From the NCBI GenBank assembly GCA_947495975.1, contig CANMBE010000004.1, positions 1-64,000 of the forward strand: DNA of 64,000 nucleotides. Direction: 5' to 3'. Position 1 is the stretch's first letter; each line of letters opens with the position of its first letter. The DNA is from Ignavibacteria bacterium (GTDB taxonomy: Bacteria > Bacteroidota > Ignavibacteria > Kapaibacteriales > Kapaibacteriaceae). Below are positions 1-9,215 of this stretch, one piece after another. The notes beneath the pieces were generated by a model. That model was not told the DNA's origin. It did no database searches and worked only from the letters and a program-made list of their open reading frames with translations. The position numbers and the translations under genes are program-made.

Positions 1-471
1 CTCATAGGCTAACGCCTCATTGAGTTTCTCATGAGCATCGGCGATCAATTCATCCGGCGTCTTCGCGTCGCGCACCAGATGTTCGGAACCGACCACTGCC
101 GGATCTTTTTCCTTCGTACGGTTCGTCGCTTTTTCACGGAATGTCGCGAACTCAGGATAACGCATCAAATAGTTGATCGTTACTCGTTCAGGCGGATTTG
201 AGAGCAACTCCTCTCCCTTGCCTACGATGCGATAGGTAGATCGACTTCGAGATTCGATCAATCCTGCTTGCTTCAAATACGAAAGAGCCCACGCTACTCG
301 ATTATCATACGTTCTCGCGAGTTTACTTGGCAAAAGCTCGGCAAGCTCCTGTTCCGTGAGCCGGTAGTCTACAGCCAACTTCGAGCGAACATCAAGTGAC
401 TTCGATTCACCATGCTCGGAGAGATATCGTAGTACAGGTAGCATCAGTGTTTGAAAGTCAGGGATCGCCAT
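1..471 (-). CDS. Mrr-type restriction endonuclease, N-terminal part (cut by window edge)
   Basis: The minus-strand frame is open from an ATG at 471 to the window edge, giving 157 residues beginning MAIPDFQTLMLPVLRYL. This looks like the Mrr N-terminal winged-helix domain: the opening 'IPDFQ.LMLPVL', the central 'LLPS...YDNRVAWALSYLK', the turn 'AGLIESRSRSTYRI', and 'PPERVTINYLMRYPEF' at the domain end. Mrr proteins are type IV restriction enzymes that cut modified DNA; the catalytic PD-(D/E)xK domain normally follows and would lie outside the window. A charged linker (about residues 110-157) is in place. No methyltransferase is visible next to it, which fits a modification-dependent enzyme. 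Assignment is by motif memory only; the catalytic half cannot be checked. Confidence 0.75.
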   Translation of the reverse strand, partial: MAIPDFQTLMLPVLRYLSEHGESKSLDVRSKLAVDYRLTEQELAELLPSKLARTYDNRVAWALSYLKQAGLIESRSRSTYRIVGKGEELLSNPPERVTINYLMRYPEFATFREKATNRTKEKDPAVVGSEHLVRDAKTPDELIADAHEKLNEALAYE

Positions 472-695
472 GATTTGCAGTCTCTAGATTGTTGTTTGCG
501 AAGATACAACTGCAGTTCTTGGGTGCCACGTATCCAAAGCATTAGATACTACAAAAGCGTGCATCCTAACCTGCCCCCGTTTGTTGGTTCACCAGTAATG
601 TCAGTCATAACGCAGCGAACCTAACAATGGTTAGTTGAATTGATGTGAGCGTTGTTTGCCTGCGGAATTCAGGGGGCGCCAAGGGGCGCGGAATC

Positions 696-1196
696 TCAAT
701 GCGATAGCTGCAATGGATTCAGCTGCCACAAAGAGAACGTTAGTGCTGTGGCAAACGCAACCCACATGAGATACGGGATGAGCAAGGCACCAGCCACTGC
801 GCTCTTGCGCCAGAAAGCGATGACCGTTGCCAGAATCAGCATCCACAAAACGATGATTTCAACAAACGCTACACTCCCTGATCTCATAACGAAGAACAGC
901 CACGTCCAGATGCCGTTTAATACGAGTTGTGCTCCGTAAAACGTTAGCGCCGTTCGTGCTGCAGCAAAGCCGGCCTGCTTCCACACCAGCCACGATGCAA
1001 TGCCCATCAGGATGTAGAGTACGGTCCATGCCGGACCAAACAACCACGCCGGCGGAGCCCACGTTGGTCTATTGAGCTCCATAAAGAAACTACCGGCACG
1101 TGCCGAAGCAAGCCCCCCAAGTGCTGCTGCTACAAACACCAGTGTAAACGAGAAGATGAGTCCGAGGATCTTTTGGGGGTGTGATGGAATGCTCAT
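696..1196 (-). CDS. tspO: TspO/MBR family membrane protein
   Basis: A 166-residue, very hydrophobic protein with about five transmembrane segments. Signature stretches of the TspO/peripheral benzodiazepine receptor family are visible: 'LNRPTWAPPAWLFGPAW' followed by 'LYILMGIASWLVW', and later 'LNGIWTWLFF'. The length matches the family norm (about 155-170). TspO proteins bind tetrapyrroles and act in stress and porphyrin handling in the inner membrane. I chose the ATG giving MSIPSHPQK. An in-frame ATG 39 bases further upstream would add a Cys-rich, unlikely leader; neither start has a clear Shine-Dalgarno. It stands alone, flanked upstream by the divergently transcribed gene at 1310. Confidence 0.85.
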   Translation of the reverse strand: MSIPSHPQKILGLIFSFTLVFVAAALGGLASARAGSFFMELNRPTWAPPAWLFGPAWTVLYILMGIASWLVWKQAGFAAARTALTFYGAQLVLNGIWTWLFFVMRSGSVAFVEIIVLWMLILATVIAFWRKSAVAGALLIPYLMWVAFATALTFSLWQLNPLQLSH

Positions 1197-1309
1197 ACGG
1201 CAAACATCTACAATACATGTGCAACATGCTGACATTACGGGGCCAATGGTCCGTATTTTTGACGCAATGATGCAACAACCATCATTTCATTGAACATTAT
1301 GGAGCCCCT

Positions 1310-2212
1310 TTGACGCAAGAAGTTGTGGATTTTTTTGAGAAGGTGCTTGATCAAACACGCGCCGGAGAGGTTACACATCGAATGGCTGCGATTCAGCGTG
1401 GCGAGTTTGATGCAAACCCGCGTTTGGCTCTGAATCAATCGCGCCGATTTAGGCGATGGTTTGAGCGAAATAATCCGAGCGACGAAGTACGCGAAGCAGA
1501 ACTTCGTGATGCTGCGGCTGAAGCACACTCTGTAACGCTTGATGCTGGTGAGTATAATGTTGTTGTGATAAGTCTGTTTGACTGTGGTGAGTCTGAAACC
1601 GACGAAAGATTTAACGGCGCAACAACGCAAACCGAATGGCTCGCACGGATGTATAGCATTCTTGATGAGACAAAGGCTGAGATTGAAGAATATGTTGCCA
1701 TTGCCGTACAAAAGTGCGAGGATGCTCCAACAGTAGACAAACAACCGGCGAGCAGTAACGTACATGTGACGAGCAACCAGGAAAACAAGATTGCCGTGCG
1801 CAAGGAAAAAACCGAGAAGAAGCTTGTGCACGTTACAGTGGCTAAGCCTGCGCCAAAACCGAGTAGGGCAGATTTCGCATTTGCGCCCGTTGCAAAGTAT
1901 TTTGCAACCTCGCCAGACGATGTGGTACACATCATCCGCAACGGTAATGGAACGATTGAAATGTTAGACCTGGCTTTGCACGAAGCAGGTGAAATTCTGG
2001 GAGCTCTTAAAGAGCATTTCTATCTCGATAGAGATAATGCAAAGAACCTACAGGTAGGCGTATCAGGGCAAGACCCCTGCCCATGGTTTGGCGCTACTGG
2101 CACCATTGAATCTGCTGTATTAGCTGCACGGGGCTCCAGGCAAACGTCTGCCGAGTCTGAAGCGTGCAGACACAAGCTTTTGAATGCGCTGCGCAAGTAT
2201 GACGTGCGCTGA
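1310..2212 (+). CDS. hypothetical protein, unrecognised
   Basis: A 300-residue soluble, highly charged protein that I do not recognise. It starts at TTG, chosen because GGAG lies five bases upstream; the next in-frame ATG would remove 24 residues. Three parts can be seen. The N-terminal helical region (about 1-140) is rich in Arg/Glu and ends in 'TQTEWLARMYSILDETKAEIEEYVAIA'. A Lys/Pro-rich linker follows (about 140-190). The C-terminal region (about 195-300) contains 'DDVVHIIRNGNGTIEMLDLALHEAG' (quoted in two overlapping motifs: DDVVHIIRNGNG and IEMLDLALHEAG) and 'GQDPCPWFGATGTIESAV'. There is no signal peptide or membrane segment. It is monocistronic, 160 bases ahead of the large surface-protein gene. 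Opposite-strand frames over it are long but have no family features. Confidence 0.6.
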   Translation: MTQEVVDFFEKVLDQTRAGEVTHRMAAIQRGEFDANPRLALNQSRRFRRWFERNNPSDEVREAELRDAAAEAHSVTLDAGEYNVVVISLFDCGESETDERFNGATTQTEWLARMYSILDETKAEIEEYVAIAVQKCEDAPTVDKQPASSNVHVTSNQENKIAVRKEKTEKKLVHVTVAKPAPKPSRADFAFAPVAKYFATSPDDVVHIIRNGNGTIEMLDLALHEAGEILGALKEHFYLDRDNAKNLQVGVSGQDPCPWFGATGTIESAVLAARGSRQTSAESEACRHKLLNALRKYDVR

Positions 2213-2372
2213 TTTACTGTTAGACGTCAGATTGGCGAGACACGATAGAGACGTACCGGTAGAATCGCTAAATTGTCTACCAAATAAAAGTCTTTGGATT
2301 ATATATACATATTGGTGGGTTGGTCAGCATTTTGGTGTATGTTTTGAGGCACTTACCAGAAGGAGTTTCTCT

Positions 2373-5300
2373 ATGAAGAAGTTTTTTACTTCTATCGCAG
2401 CAATGTGCATTACCGTATTTCTCATTGGTCAGGCTGAAACCCAGGCACAGTCTTGGGTTGCAGAGGCACAACAGAACGGATTTACGCTCAAGAAAGTTGA
2501 AAGTGATACGGCCATTAAGACGGGCCAGACTTTCTCCTACACTGTATACTTCTCTATACCTGCTGGTGCTACGAACATTACCATTTCAGACGTTCTGCCA
2601 GGCTCATTGCAATTTTTGAGTGCGTCATACACAGCGCCATGTGGTACACCCACGGTTGTGAGTCCGGCTGTTAACGCAATGGGTGGATCCTATTCACTCT
2701 TTTGGGCTTCAACACCAACAGGTTGCACGGGATCGTTTACGATAACAACGCAATTCCCTAATGGTACAACATGCAACGGCACAACAGCCCGAAACCGTGC
2801 GTGTCTTCAGGGCACGATTGGACCTAAAGTAGTAGATTTCTGCACGCCTTTTGTTTCCATTAGTGCCATTGCGTCAGAGCCCTGGAACATTCACAAGTAT
2901 ATTTCTAATGCTTCTTATCAAGGTGGGCCGTGTGCGTATGCCACCTCTGACTCGGTTGTGAACTATCAGGTGTGCGTCTATAAGAACGTTGGTACAACTG
3001 GACAGCTCAATCTTGTTGGTGGTATTGTAACAGATGTGCTTCCAACGGGGGCAATCCTGCAATCTTCTACGTGCGGTGCCACGCAAACAGGTAGCACGAT
3101 AACGTGGACAGTAGGCAACCTCTCTGCACTGCCGATGTACAACCAAGTGTGTTGTCAGTTCTCTGTGCTTTATCCGCGGGTTGCATTCCCCAACGGCACA
3201 ACGATTACAAATAAAGCCGTGTTAACAGGAACTACTGGCTCTGCAAATCAACCGTGTGGCACAATTGCAGATACAAGCAATCAGACATGTGTAGAGATCA
3301 AGTCAATCAACAGTGCTACGCTCAGCAAGTGGGTCTATACGAATGGTCAGCCAGGTTGCACCGGTAAATATCTCGTCTACATTTGCAACAACGGTACTAC
3401 AACGATTGCTTCGTTCACCGTTACCGATACCCCCCCTACAACACTTACTGGCCTATCGCTGGGTACGGTTTCTGCGGGATTAACTGCGAATCTTGCGCTG
3501 GGTGTTGTAACTGCTACAGGAACGTCACTTGCTCCTGGTCAATGCCGCTACTTTGAAGTGAACTTCACAATTCCGGCTACTGCAACAGTTGGATCTACAA
3601 TCACCAATTGCGCATCGTTCACATCACCCGGTTTTGCTCCAATACAGGCATGTGTATCGTTTGTTGTTTCTGCTCCAGCGCCAAAGGCATGTATCTGGAA
3701 AGAAGTGTGTAGCAAGCTGCCTTCATATACACCAGGTCAGACATTTAGGTATCGCCTGCGCGTGCAAAACATTGGTGGACAGGCGTTAACGGGCTCCTCC
3801 ATCACTGATGTCCTGAATTCTAATCTGCAATACGTGGGTAATCCATCGTATTACACCTCTACAGCATGGAATGCCCCTTGCCAGCCAACGTCAAATTGGC
3901 CGGGTGTTGGACTTACAAACAACCCAATAACAAACACGGTAACGGCAACACTGCCATCGATTCCTGCGGTGTGCCAGTCAATTTTCTTTAGCAACTGTGG
4001 TCAGTATGGCACCAACGGTGTTCCATTCTACTTCATCGAATTTGATGTAAAGGTTGTTGACACCTCTGCACTTGGCAACGTGCCAAACCTGTTTACATTA
4101 AGTGGTGGTACACTTCCGGCAACAGTAACATCAAATATTGACTACGTCACTGTTGTTGGCACCGCCGGATTTACACTTACAAAGGGTGTGAAAAAGACAG
4201 GCGCATTATCCTATGCAGTCTCCGCATCGTCTGCTCCAAGTGGTGCAATTTCCTACCGATTACGATTAACCGTTGCAACCGGTAGCGTAGGTCTGAGACA
4301 TATTACGTTTGCAGATCTCTTGCCAAGAGATAACGGCGCGAGTGATCAGCTCATCCTGGGTCCATGCTCGCCGCGTGGCAGTGCATTTGATGTTACGTAT
4401 GCGTCTCCTCTGGCAACGTTACCCGTTGCTTTGCCGTACAACAACCCATTGAGTTTTGCAGCCGTGAACAACTTTGCACCACTAGGCGCGCCTGGTGCAA
4501 TGTTTGTAGGGGGCTGTGGAACGCTTGGAACATGGAGTGGCGGAATCACGTCAGGTGCAAAGAATGCTGGCTACTATTTTGGTGCAACGCCTGTTGCAGC
4601 AACGTTGAATGCAACGGCAGACTTCAATGCCACCGTATCGGCAACGGCTGCAGATGGATTGATTGCCTGTAATACGTTTGCAGCCAACGCGGCAGTTCGG
4701 CACTTGATTGCAAGCACAATCATTTCAGATCAGATTATAGGTCAGCTCGAATCGAACACTGCATGTGTAACGATGAAAGAGGGCGGCTGCATAGACAGCG
4801 TGAGGATGAATGTTGTCTGTGCTGGGAAAGATGCAGTGGGCAATCAACAATACACCTTCAGCATTTCAGGTTGGAATGCGAATGGTGCAGGAGTGTTGAT
4901 GCTCAGTTCGCCACAAGGAACATTTGTACCGTCGTCCTTTGCGCTTGCAGCGGGCGGCTTTGCTATATCAACAACATTTACTGACATCCCACCTGTGAAT
5001 GCGATGATCACATTGCACTATCAGCTTGTGATGAATGGAGTTATTGTGTGCAGAGATAGCATCGTGCGAGATCTGCCGCCGTGTCCAAGTGAGCCACCAA
5101 CAGATTGCTGTAAGGGTTTCACACATCAAGTTGATCACACCAAGATTTCGTACAACAATTCTGGGAATGTTTCTCTGCAGGCATCTATGGTTGCAGGCCC
5201 GGCTCCAATACAGGCATTCTCTGCTACCATCGTTAGTGTGCAGCGGCGAACCGTTTGCAACAATGTGGCATCGCCATGGCAACGGAGTTTTGGCGATATC

Positions 5301-6677
5301 CGTGCTGGCTCAATCAGCACAACACTTGCACCTGGACCGCTCTTCCTACAGCTCTACAGCCGCGAAGCGCGTTGGGGTACGGGAGAATGTATCACCTTCA
5401 TGAACGGCGTGAATTTGCAGCTCAACATGCTGTTCCCTCCTGTTCCTGCCAGCTCCAAGTGTCGCGATACCCTGATCTTCTCCATCAGGTATTCATACAC
5501 AGACTGCAAGTGTGTTACCTGTACAGTTCTTGTGAGAGACACCGTTGTTCGCAAATATTCCTTCATACCGTGGGATTGGGCAAGTACCGGCAATGCAACA
5601 CATGGCTCTGTAAGAAAAGGAACGGAACGTACACAGGCAGATACAGCAACAAGCACTTCTGTTGTTATGGACAATAGCACAGATGGCACCTTGTGGATTC
5701 TGAACCCAGCACGTGCGGACAATACAACAGTTGTTGAAGGCGTAGAAATTTCTTCTCCGCTTGCACCACTTGTATCCCTGGCATCTGGGACCAACACAGG
5801 AGTGCTTAATGAAGCAACAGGATTTGTGGCAATTGATGCACCGCCGGGTACTACCACTGGCGTAAGCATCACGGTATCCAATCCCACAAGACTCACTCAG
5901 TTCCCTGTTGAAGTACGTTACCTCTATAGCGACGGATCGGGATCTGCATCAGAGTTCAGTGAGACAGTAACGTATACCGCACGAACACCTGGCGCTGCTC
6001 CTGATGTTATCGCTGAAGATCCTAAGGAGAAGCCAACCAAGGTTCGAACATTTGCGCTATCCTTCACCAATGCGAACGGCTATAAAATCCCGGTAGCTGC
6101 AGTACGGATACGTTCAACTGGCGAGCAACGCATTCTTGCAGTTGGTCCAGCGAGTGCTGATGCATCATCTGCATTGCTTGCGCTGATTGCAAACGATGTA
6201 GTTGGCCACAGTGTAAGTGCAATGGTTGATGGCTTACGTGGAGTTGATCCGGGCGCTGTGATTCGTCCAATCTACCTCACACTTTCTGGTATTGAAGGCA
6301 CATCTGTAACGCTAGACTTTGAGTCATTCGATGGAGGTGGGGGTCAGATTTCTACCGGTACCTTTACCCTCACAGATCCAATCTCTAAGGTTAGCGACGG
6401 TCCAGATCGTCCGGCAATACAGATCAACAGCGTTATTCCTAACCCTGCTGGATCGCAGCTTACGGTTGCGCTTTCTCTTGATCAGCCTTCAACAGATGCC
6501 GAAGTGCTTGTTGTTGATGTGAGCGGAGCAACATTGCTTACGCTACTGCATCGGCCACTAGACGAAGGCAATCATGTTATCCAAGCTGATGTGCAGGGAC
6601 TACCACAAGGGTCGTACACCATTATTCTCCGCACACCTCATGGAGTAAGCTCTCTGCCACTCCGTATTGTGCGGTAG
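2373..6677 (+). CDS. large secreted DUF11-repeat surface protein with T9SS sorting tail
   Basis: A 1434-residue exported protein. The ATG at 2373 has AGGAG eight bases upstream and opens a signal peptide (MKKFFTSIAAMCITVFLIG, then ETQAQS), so the frame upstream of it is not part of the protein. DUF11-like beta-sandwich modules recur, each marked by an 'I.D.LP...LQ' line: near residue 69 (ISDVLPGSLQFL), 215 (VTDVLPTGAILQ), 348 (VTDTPPTTL), 475 (ITDVLNSNLQYVG) and 643 (FADLLPRDN). The region is unusually rich in Cys and in Thr/Asn/Gly. The last ~85 residues (from VIPNPAGSQLTV to LRIVR) are a type IX secretion sorting domain of the Por_Secre_tail kind. Likely outer-surface adhesin or matrix protein; ligand unknown. 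Confidence 0.85.
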   Translation: MKKFFTSIAAMCITVFLIGQAETQAQSWVAEAQQNGFTLKKVESDTAIKTGQTFSYTVYFSIPAGATNITISDVLPGSLQFLSASYTAPCGTPTVVSPAVNAMGGSYSLFWASTPTGCTGSFTITTQFPNGTTCNGTTARNRACLQGTIGPKVVDFCTPFVSISAIASEPWNIHKYISNASYQGGPCAYATSDSVVNYQVCVYKNVGTTGQLNLVGGIVTDVLPTGAILQSSTCGATQTGSTITWTVGNLSALPMYNQVCCQFSVLYPRVAFPNGTTITNKAVLTGTTGSANQPCGTIADTSNQTCVEIKSINSATLSKWVYTNGQPGCTGKYLVYICNNGTTTIASFTVTDTPPTTLTGLSLGTVSAGLTANLALGVVTATGTSLAPGQCRYFEVNFTIPATATVGSTITNCASFTSPGFAPIQACVSFVVSAPAPKACIWKEVCSKLPSYTPGQTFRYRLRVQNIGGQALTGSSITDVLNSNLQYVGNPSYYTSTAWNAPCQPTSNWPGVGLTNNPITNTVTATLPSIPAVCQSIFFSNCGQYGTNGVPFYFIEFDVKVVDTSALGNVPNLFTLSGGTLPATVTSNIDYVTVVGTAGFTLTKGVKKTGALSYAVSASSAPSGAISYRLRLTVATGSVGLRHITFADLLPRDNGASDQLILGPCSPRGSAFDVTYASPLATLPVALPYNNPLSFAAVNNFAPLGAPGAMFVGGCGTLGTWSGGITSGAKNAGYYFGATPVAATLNATADFNATVSATAADGLIACNTFAANAAVRHLIASTIISDQIIGQLESNTACVTMKEGGCIDSVRMNVVCAGKDAVGNQQYTFSISGWNANGAGVLMLSSPQGTFVPSSFALAAGGFAISTTFTDIPPVNAMITLHYQLVMNGVIVCRDSIVRDLPPCPSEPPTDCCKGFTHQVDHTKISYNNSGNVSLQASMVAGPAPIQAFSATIVSVQRRTVCNNVASPWQRSFGDIRAGSISTTLAPGPLFLQLYSREARWGTGECITFMNGVNLQLNMLFPPVPASSKCRDTLIFSIRYSYTDCKCVTCTVLVRDTVVRKYSFIPWDWASTGNATHGSVRKGTERTQADTATSTSVVMDNSTDGTLWILNPARADNTTVVEGVEISSPLAPLVSLASGTNTGVLNEATGFVAIDAPPGTTTGVSITVSNPTRLTQFPVEVRYLYSDGSGSASEFSETVTYTARTPGAAPDVIAEDPKEKPTKVRTFALSFTNANGYKIPVAAVRIRSTGEQRILAVGPASADASSALLALIANDVVGHSVSAMVDGLRGVDPGAVIRPIYLTLSGIEGTSVTLDFESFDGGGGQISTGTFTLTDPISKVSDGPDRPAIQINSVIPNPAGSQLTVALSLDQPSTDAEVLVVDVSGATLLTLLHRPLDEGNHVIQADVQGLPQGSYTIILRTPHGVSSLPLRIVR

Positions 6678-6698
6678 TAGATTCAACCATCGCTTTAT

Positions 6699-6737
6699 AA
6701 AAAACGCCGCGTCTCTTTCTTGAGGCGCGGCGTTTTT
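6699..6737. terminator. bidirectional Rho-independent terminator
   Basis: A-tract, stem ACGCCGCGTCTC pairing with GAGGCGCGGCGT (one G-T pair) around a short TTTCTT loop, then a run of T. It sits between the convergent surface-protein and beta-helix genes and can serve both. Confidence 0.9.
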
Positions 6738-6756
6738 TCGTATGGGGAAAAGAGCC

Positions 6757-8181
6757 TCACTTCACAACAACAAACTCTGCCACCCCCACTGCCAATCGAT
6801 GTGTACCCTCTGTTAGTTTGCCAGTGCCAATGGCGCGGCCGCGCAGGTCGTACACGATATATATGCGCGTACCTGAGCCAACTGGCAGCGTCACAGAAAC
6901 TTCGGTTGCCGAAAGGCGCACAACGCGTTTTGGGCTGAGGTTTGATTCATCTACACGTGTGGTGCTCGCCCCTTCATACGCTCCAATGGAAGGGGGCGTA
7001 GCATACGGCTGGCCCTGCATGTCTTGGGTGAGGCTGTCAATGGGAATGCCTTTTCCAATTGCTGGACTCGCTTGCTGCAAACGTTGATCGGTTGTTGCGC
7101 CTATGAACTGCGGATCAGAACCATAGATGGAAGCAGTCTCGCTCATCGAAACTAGATTTGGTTGTGACCGAGAAACATCGTCTGATTTGTACCACAGGTT
7201 GTTCGCCAGCGTGAAAGATTCAGGTGCGGTGTTGCTACCAATGTTTACATGTGTTGAAATCGATGTGGTGTAGACGATAATGTTGTTGCGGAAATAATTA
7301 TCTCCACACGATAAGAACCTGCTTGTGTCAACAGTTTCTTGCAGAACGCGGAACACCCAACGAACGGGATTGATAATTGTGTTGTTCTCTACGTGAACAC
7401 GAACACATCCAACAAAACTTATTGGCGCAACGGATCGTACAAAAAGATTTGAATAGACTTGTAGATCTGCAGCCTCGAATGTCGCATTCGGTGGACGGAA
7501 GAATTGAAGTCCAGTGGAGCCACCGAGGTTTACAGCACGCTGACCACCATCGATGAATCGGTTTCCTTCAATCCGAATGTGCTGAGTGCCGCCCTTGGCC
7601 TGTATGCAGTTAGACCCTTGACGTGTGAAGGTATTTCCCTTAAACAGGCCTTTGTGACAGCCCACCATATCTACACCACTACCACCTACGGCCCCATCTT
7701 CAAACGTACAATCCTCTATGGAGAATGTATCAAGCCCAGAGAGTTTTAGCTGATCATTATTACCAGTGGCTGCCATCTGTGTGAATAAAACATTTCGAAC
7801 AACGATGTGATGCGTTGGTGTATCGAGCACACCGCCATCATCGATATTCATTCCATTGCCGGTTTGGCGTGTTACGGTAAAGTTTTCTAGCTGAACATAT
7901 GAGCACTTGGACATATGCATTGATTCGGATCCACCATCAAACACAACGGTGCTGCGGTCTTCGCCACGGATTACAATTGGTAAGCCCGGGCTTCCATTGA
8001 GATCTTCAATCCAAAAGGTACCGAGGTATGTTCCTGCGTGGATGAGAATCGTATCACCAGCAACGGCCATGCGAGAAGCAGTGGCTGGATTTGCATACGG
8101 TCTGCCCGCTCCAACATGCAACACGGTTGCAGACACGTTACGTGCAAGCATCAGCATTAAACACATTGCAAGAATTCTCAT
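6757..8181 (-). CDS. secreted right-handed parallel beta-helix protein
   Basis: A 474-residue exported protein: signal peptide MRILAMCLMLMLARNVSA, then 'HVGAGRPYANPATA' and 'AGDTILIHAGTYLG', the usual opening of secreted pectate-lyase-fold beta-helix proteins. Regular rungs follow: 'HHIVVRNVLF', 'FSIEDCTFEDG', 'GLFKGNTFTRQGSNCI', 'HIRIEGNRFIDGG', 'LQVYSNLFVR', 'VHVENNTI', 'YFRNNIIVY'. 'SPAIGKGIP' and 'PSIGAYE' near the end are typical of this class. The final ~70 residues resemble a shortened T9SS-type tail. AGGAG lies eight bases before the ATG. Probably binds or cleaves polysaccharide, but no catalytic residues can be assigned. Confidence 0.8.
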   Translation of the reverse strand: MRILAMCLMLMLARNVSATVLHVGAGRPYANPATASRMAVAGDTILIHAGTYLGTFWIEDLNGSPGLPIVIRGEDRSTVVFDGGSESMHMSKCSYVQLENFTVTRQTGNGMNIDDGGVLDTPTHHIVVRNVLFTQMAATGNNDQLKLSGLDTFSIEDCTFEDGAVGGSGVDMVGCHKGLFKGNTFTRQGSNCIQAKGGTQHIRIEGNRFIDGGQRAVNLGGSTGLQFFRPPNATFEAADLQVYSNLFVRSVAPISFVGCVRVHVENNTIINPVRWVFRVLQETVDTSRFLSCGDNYFRNNIIVYTTSISTHVNIGSNTAPESFTLANNLWYKSDDVSRSQPNLVSMSETASIYGSDPQFIGATTDQRLQQASPAIGKGIPIDSLTQDMQGQPYATPPSIGAYEGASTTRVDESNLSPKRVVRLSATEVSVTLPVGSGTRIYIVYDLRGRAIGTGKLTEGTHRLAVGVAEFVVVK

Positions 8182-8226
8182 GGCTCTACTCCTGTAGTTT
8201 CAACTTTGGGTTTCTCTGAGTTACAC

Positions 8227-8234
8227 CAAAGCTA
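8227..8234 (-). promoter_or_regulatory. candidate Bacteroidota-type -7 promoter element (TAGCTTTG)
   Basis: On the minus strand TAGCTTTG matches the TAnnTTTG -7 element known from Bacteroidota, with a TTG about 20 bases upstream in the -33 position. It lies 46 bases before the ATG of the beta-helix gene. Confidence 0.4.
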
Positions 8235-8313
8235 CAGTAAAGCGTTACTCTACAACCAACCGCAATTACTACACCATCCAACGTGCACACGTGGGATACA
8301 CCATTGCCGTGGT

Positions 8314-9186
8314 TCAGCGGGAAACGGTTACCACAACGTTTCTTGCACGATAACTACCATAAAGCTGTCCGTGTCGTAATCTCGCCTTGAGCGAAAACGA
8401 GAAGGTGAACGGCTCACTGCTTTGAGATTGTGGAAGGGGCTTACCCTCCAATGACGCCTGTATAGCAATGGTGCCATCGCTGTTGCGCACGGCCGTGAGT
8501 GCAATACTCCGTTTATCGTCGTTCTGGCGGTCCAACGTTCTGATCAACTTTTTATCATACGCTACTAACACGTCATCAAACTCAAATGTCCGAATATCAG
8601 GGATGTGATCAAGAGAATCTACAGACGGCATGTTCAGCCGAATGCCAGTGACGTTGAATTGTATTCCATTCAACAATCCTGTGCGCATCGTCTTCATGTT
8701 AGAAGTTAGTATCTGTGGTTTTGGGATATCAACATTTGCCACCGGAGCTGTAAATGCTTCCGATGTTGTACCAAGCCAATCGGAGCCGCTCCATACCGCC
8801 GCGCTCACAGTAAGTCTCACGGCGCCACGTACAGAGTCTGAGGGCAAAGGAATGATCTTTCCTTCGAGATGCATCCACACAAAAACTTCAGAGCTCAGTG
8901 AGTCTACTGATCGCCATCGAATGCTATCGAGCACAGGTTTGTATCGCGCGTACTCGCCGCCCAATGCTCGCACCGTTGATGTCTTTATAACAGCCTTCAT
9001 CGTATCGATGTGGCCAGTTACAAATATTCTTCGGATAACAAACTCAGGTGATTCGTTGTCACTGATAAACTCAGCGATTGCAGATTTCACATTGATGAGT
9101 GGTGCGGTGTGTACGGTGTGTGCGTGCACCATAGCAGTACACCACACTATGACACAACCAACGAGTGCGATTTGAATTCTCAACAA
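8314..9186 (-). CDS. exported protein of unknown function
   Basis: A 290-residue protein with a clear signal peptide (MLRIQIALVGCVIVWCTAMVHAH). No family is recognised. The mature part alternates short hydrophobic and polar stretches typical of beta-rich periplasmic or outer-membrane-associated proteins, for example 'RRIFVTGHIDTMKAVI', 'LNGIQFNVTGIRLNMPSVD' and 'GQLYGSYRARNVVVTV' at the end. No lipobox and no sorting tail is seen. It lies 29 bases downstream of the TPR-protein gene on the same strand and may be cotranscribed with it; a 132-base gap separates it from the beta-helix gene. Confidence 0.65.
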   Translation of the reverse strand: MLRIQIALVGCVIVWCTAMVHAHTVHTAPLINVKSAIAEFISDNESPEFVIRRIFVTGHIDTMKAVIKTSTVRALGGEYARYKPVLDSIRWRSVDSLSSEVFVWMHLEGKIIPLPSDSVRGAVRLTVSAAVWSGSDWLGTTSEAFTAPVANVDIPKPQILTSNMKTMRTGLLNGIQFNVTGIRLNMPSVDSLDHIPDIRTFEFDDVLVAYDKKLIRTLDRQNDDKRSIALTAVRNSDGTIAIQASLEGKPLPQSQSSEPFTFSFSLKARLRHGQLYGSYRARNVVVTVSR

Positions 9187-9215
9187 TTTTTCTTTAAAAC
9201 TGCGAATGATCGATT

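Noticed and set aside
1235-1941. Long minus-strand frames (up to 231 residues) opposite the gene at 1310
   Set aside because: Composition is irregular, no family features, and no ribosome site; the plus-strand frame is longer and has GGAG before it.
5354-5896. 180-residue minus-strand frame
   Set aside because: Antisense to the DUF11 protein; Ser/Val-rich shadow without features.
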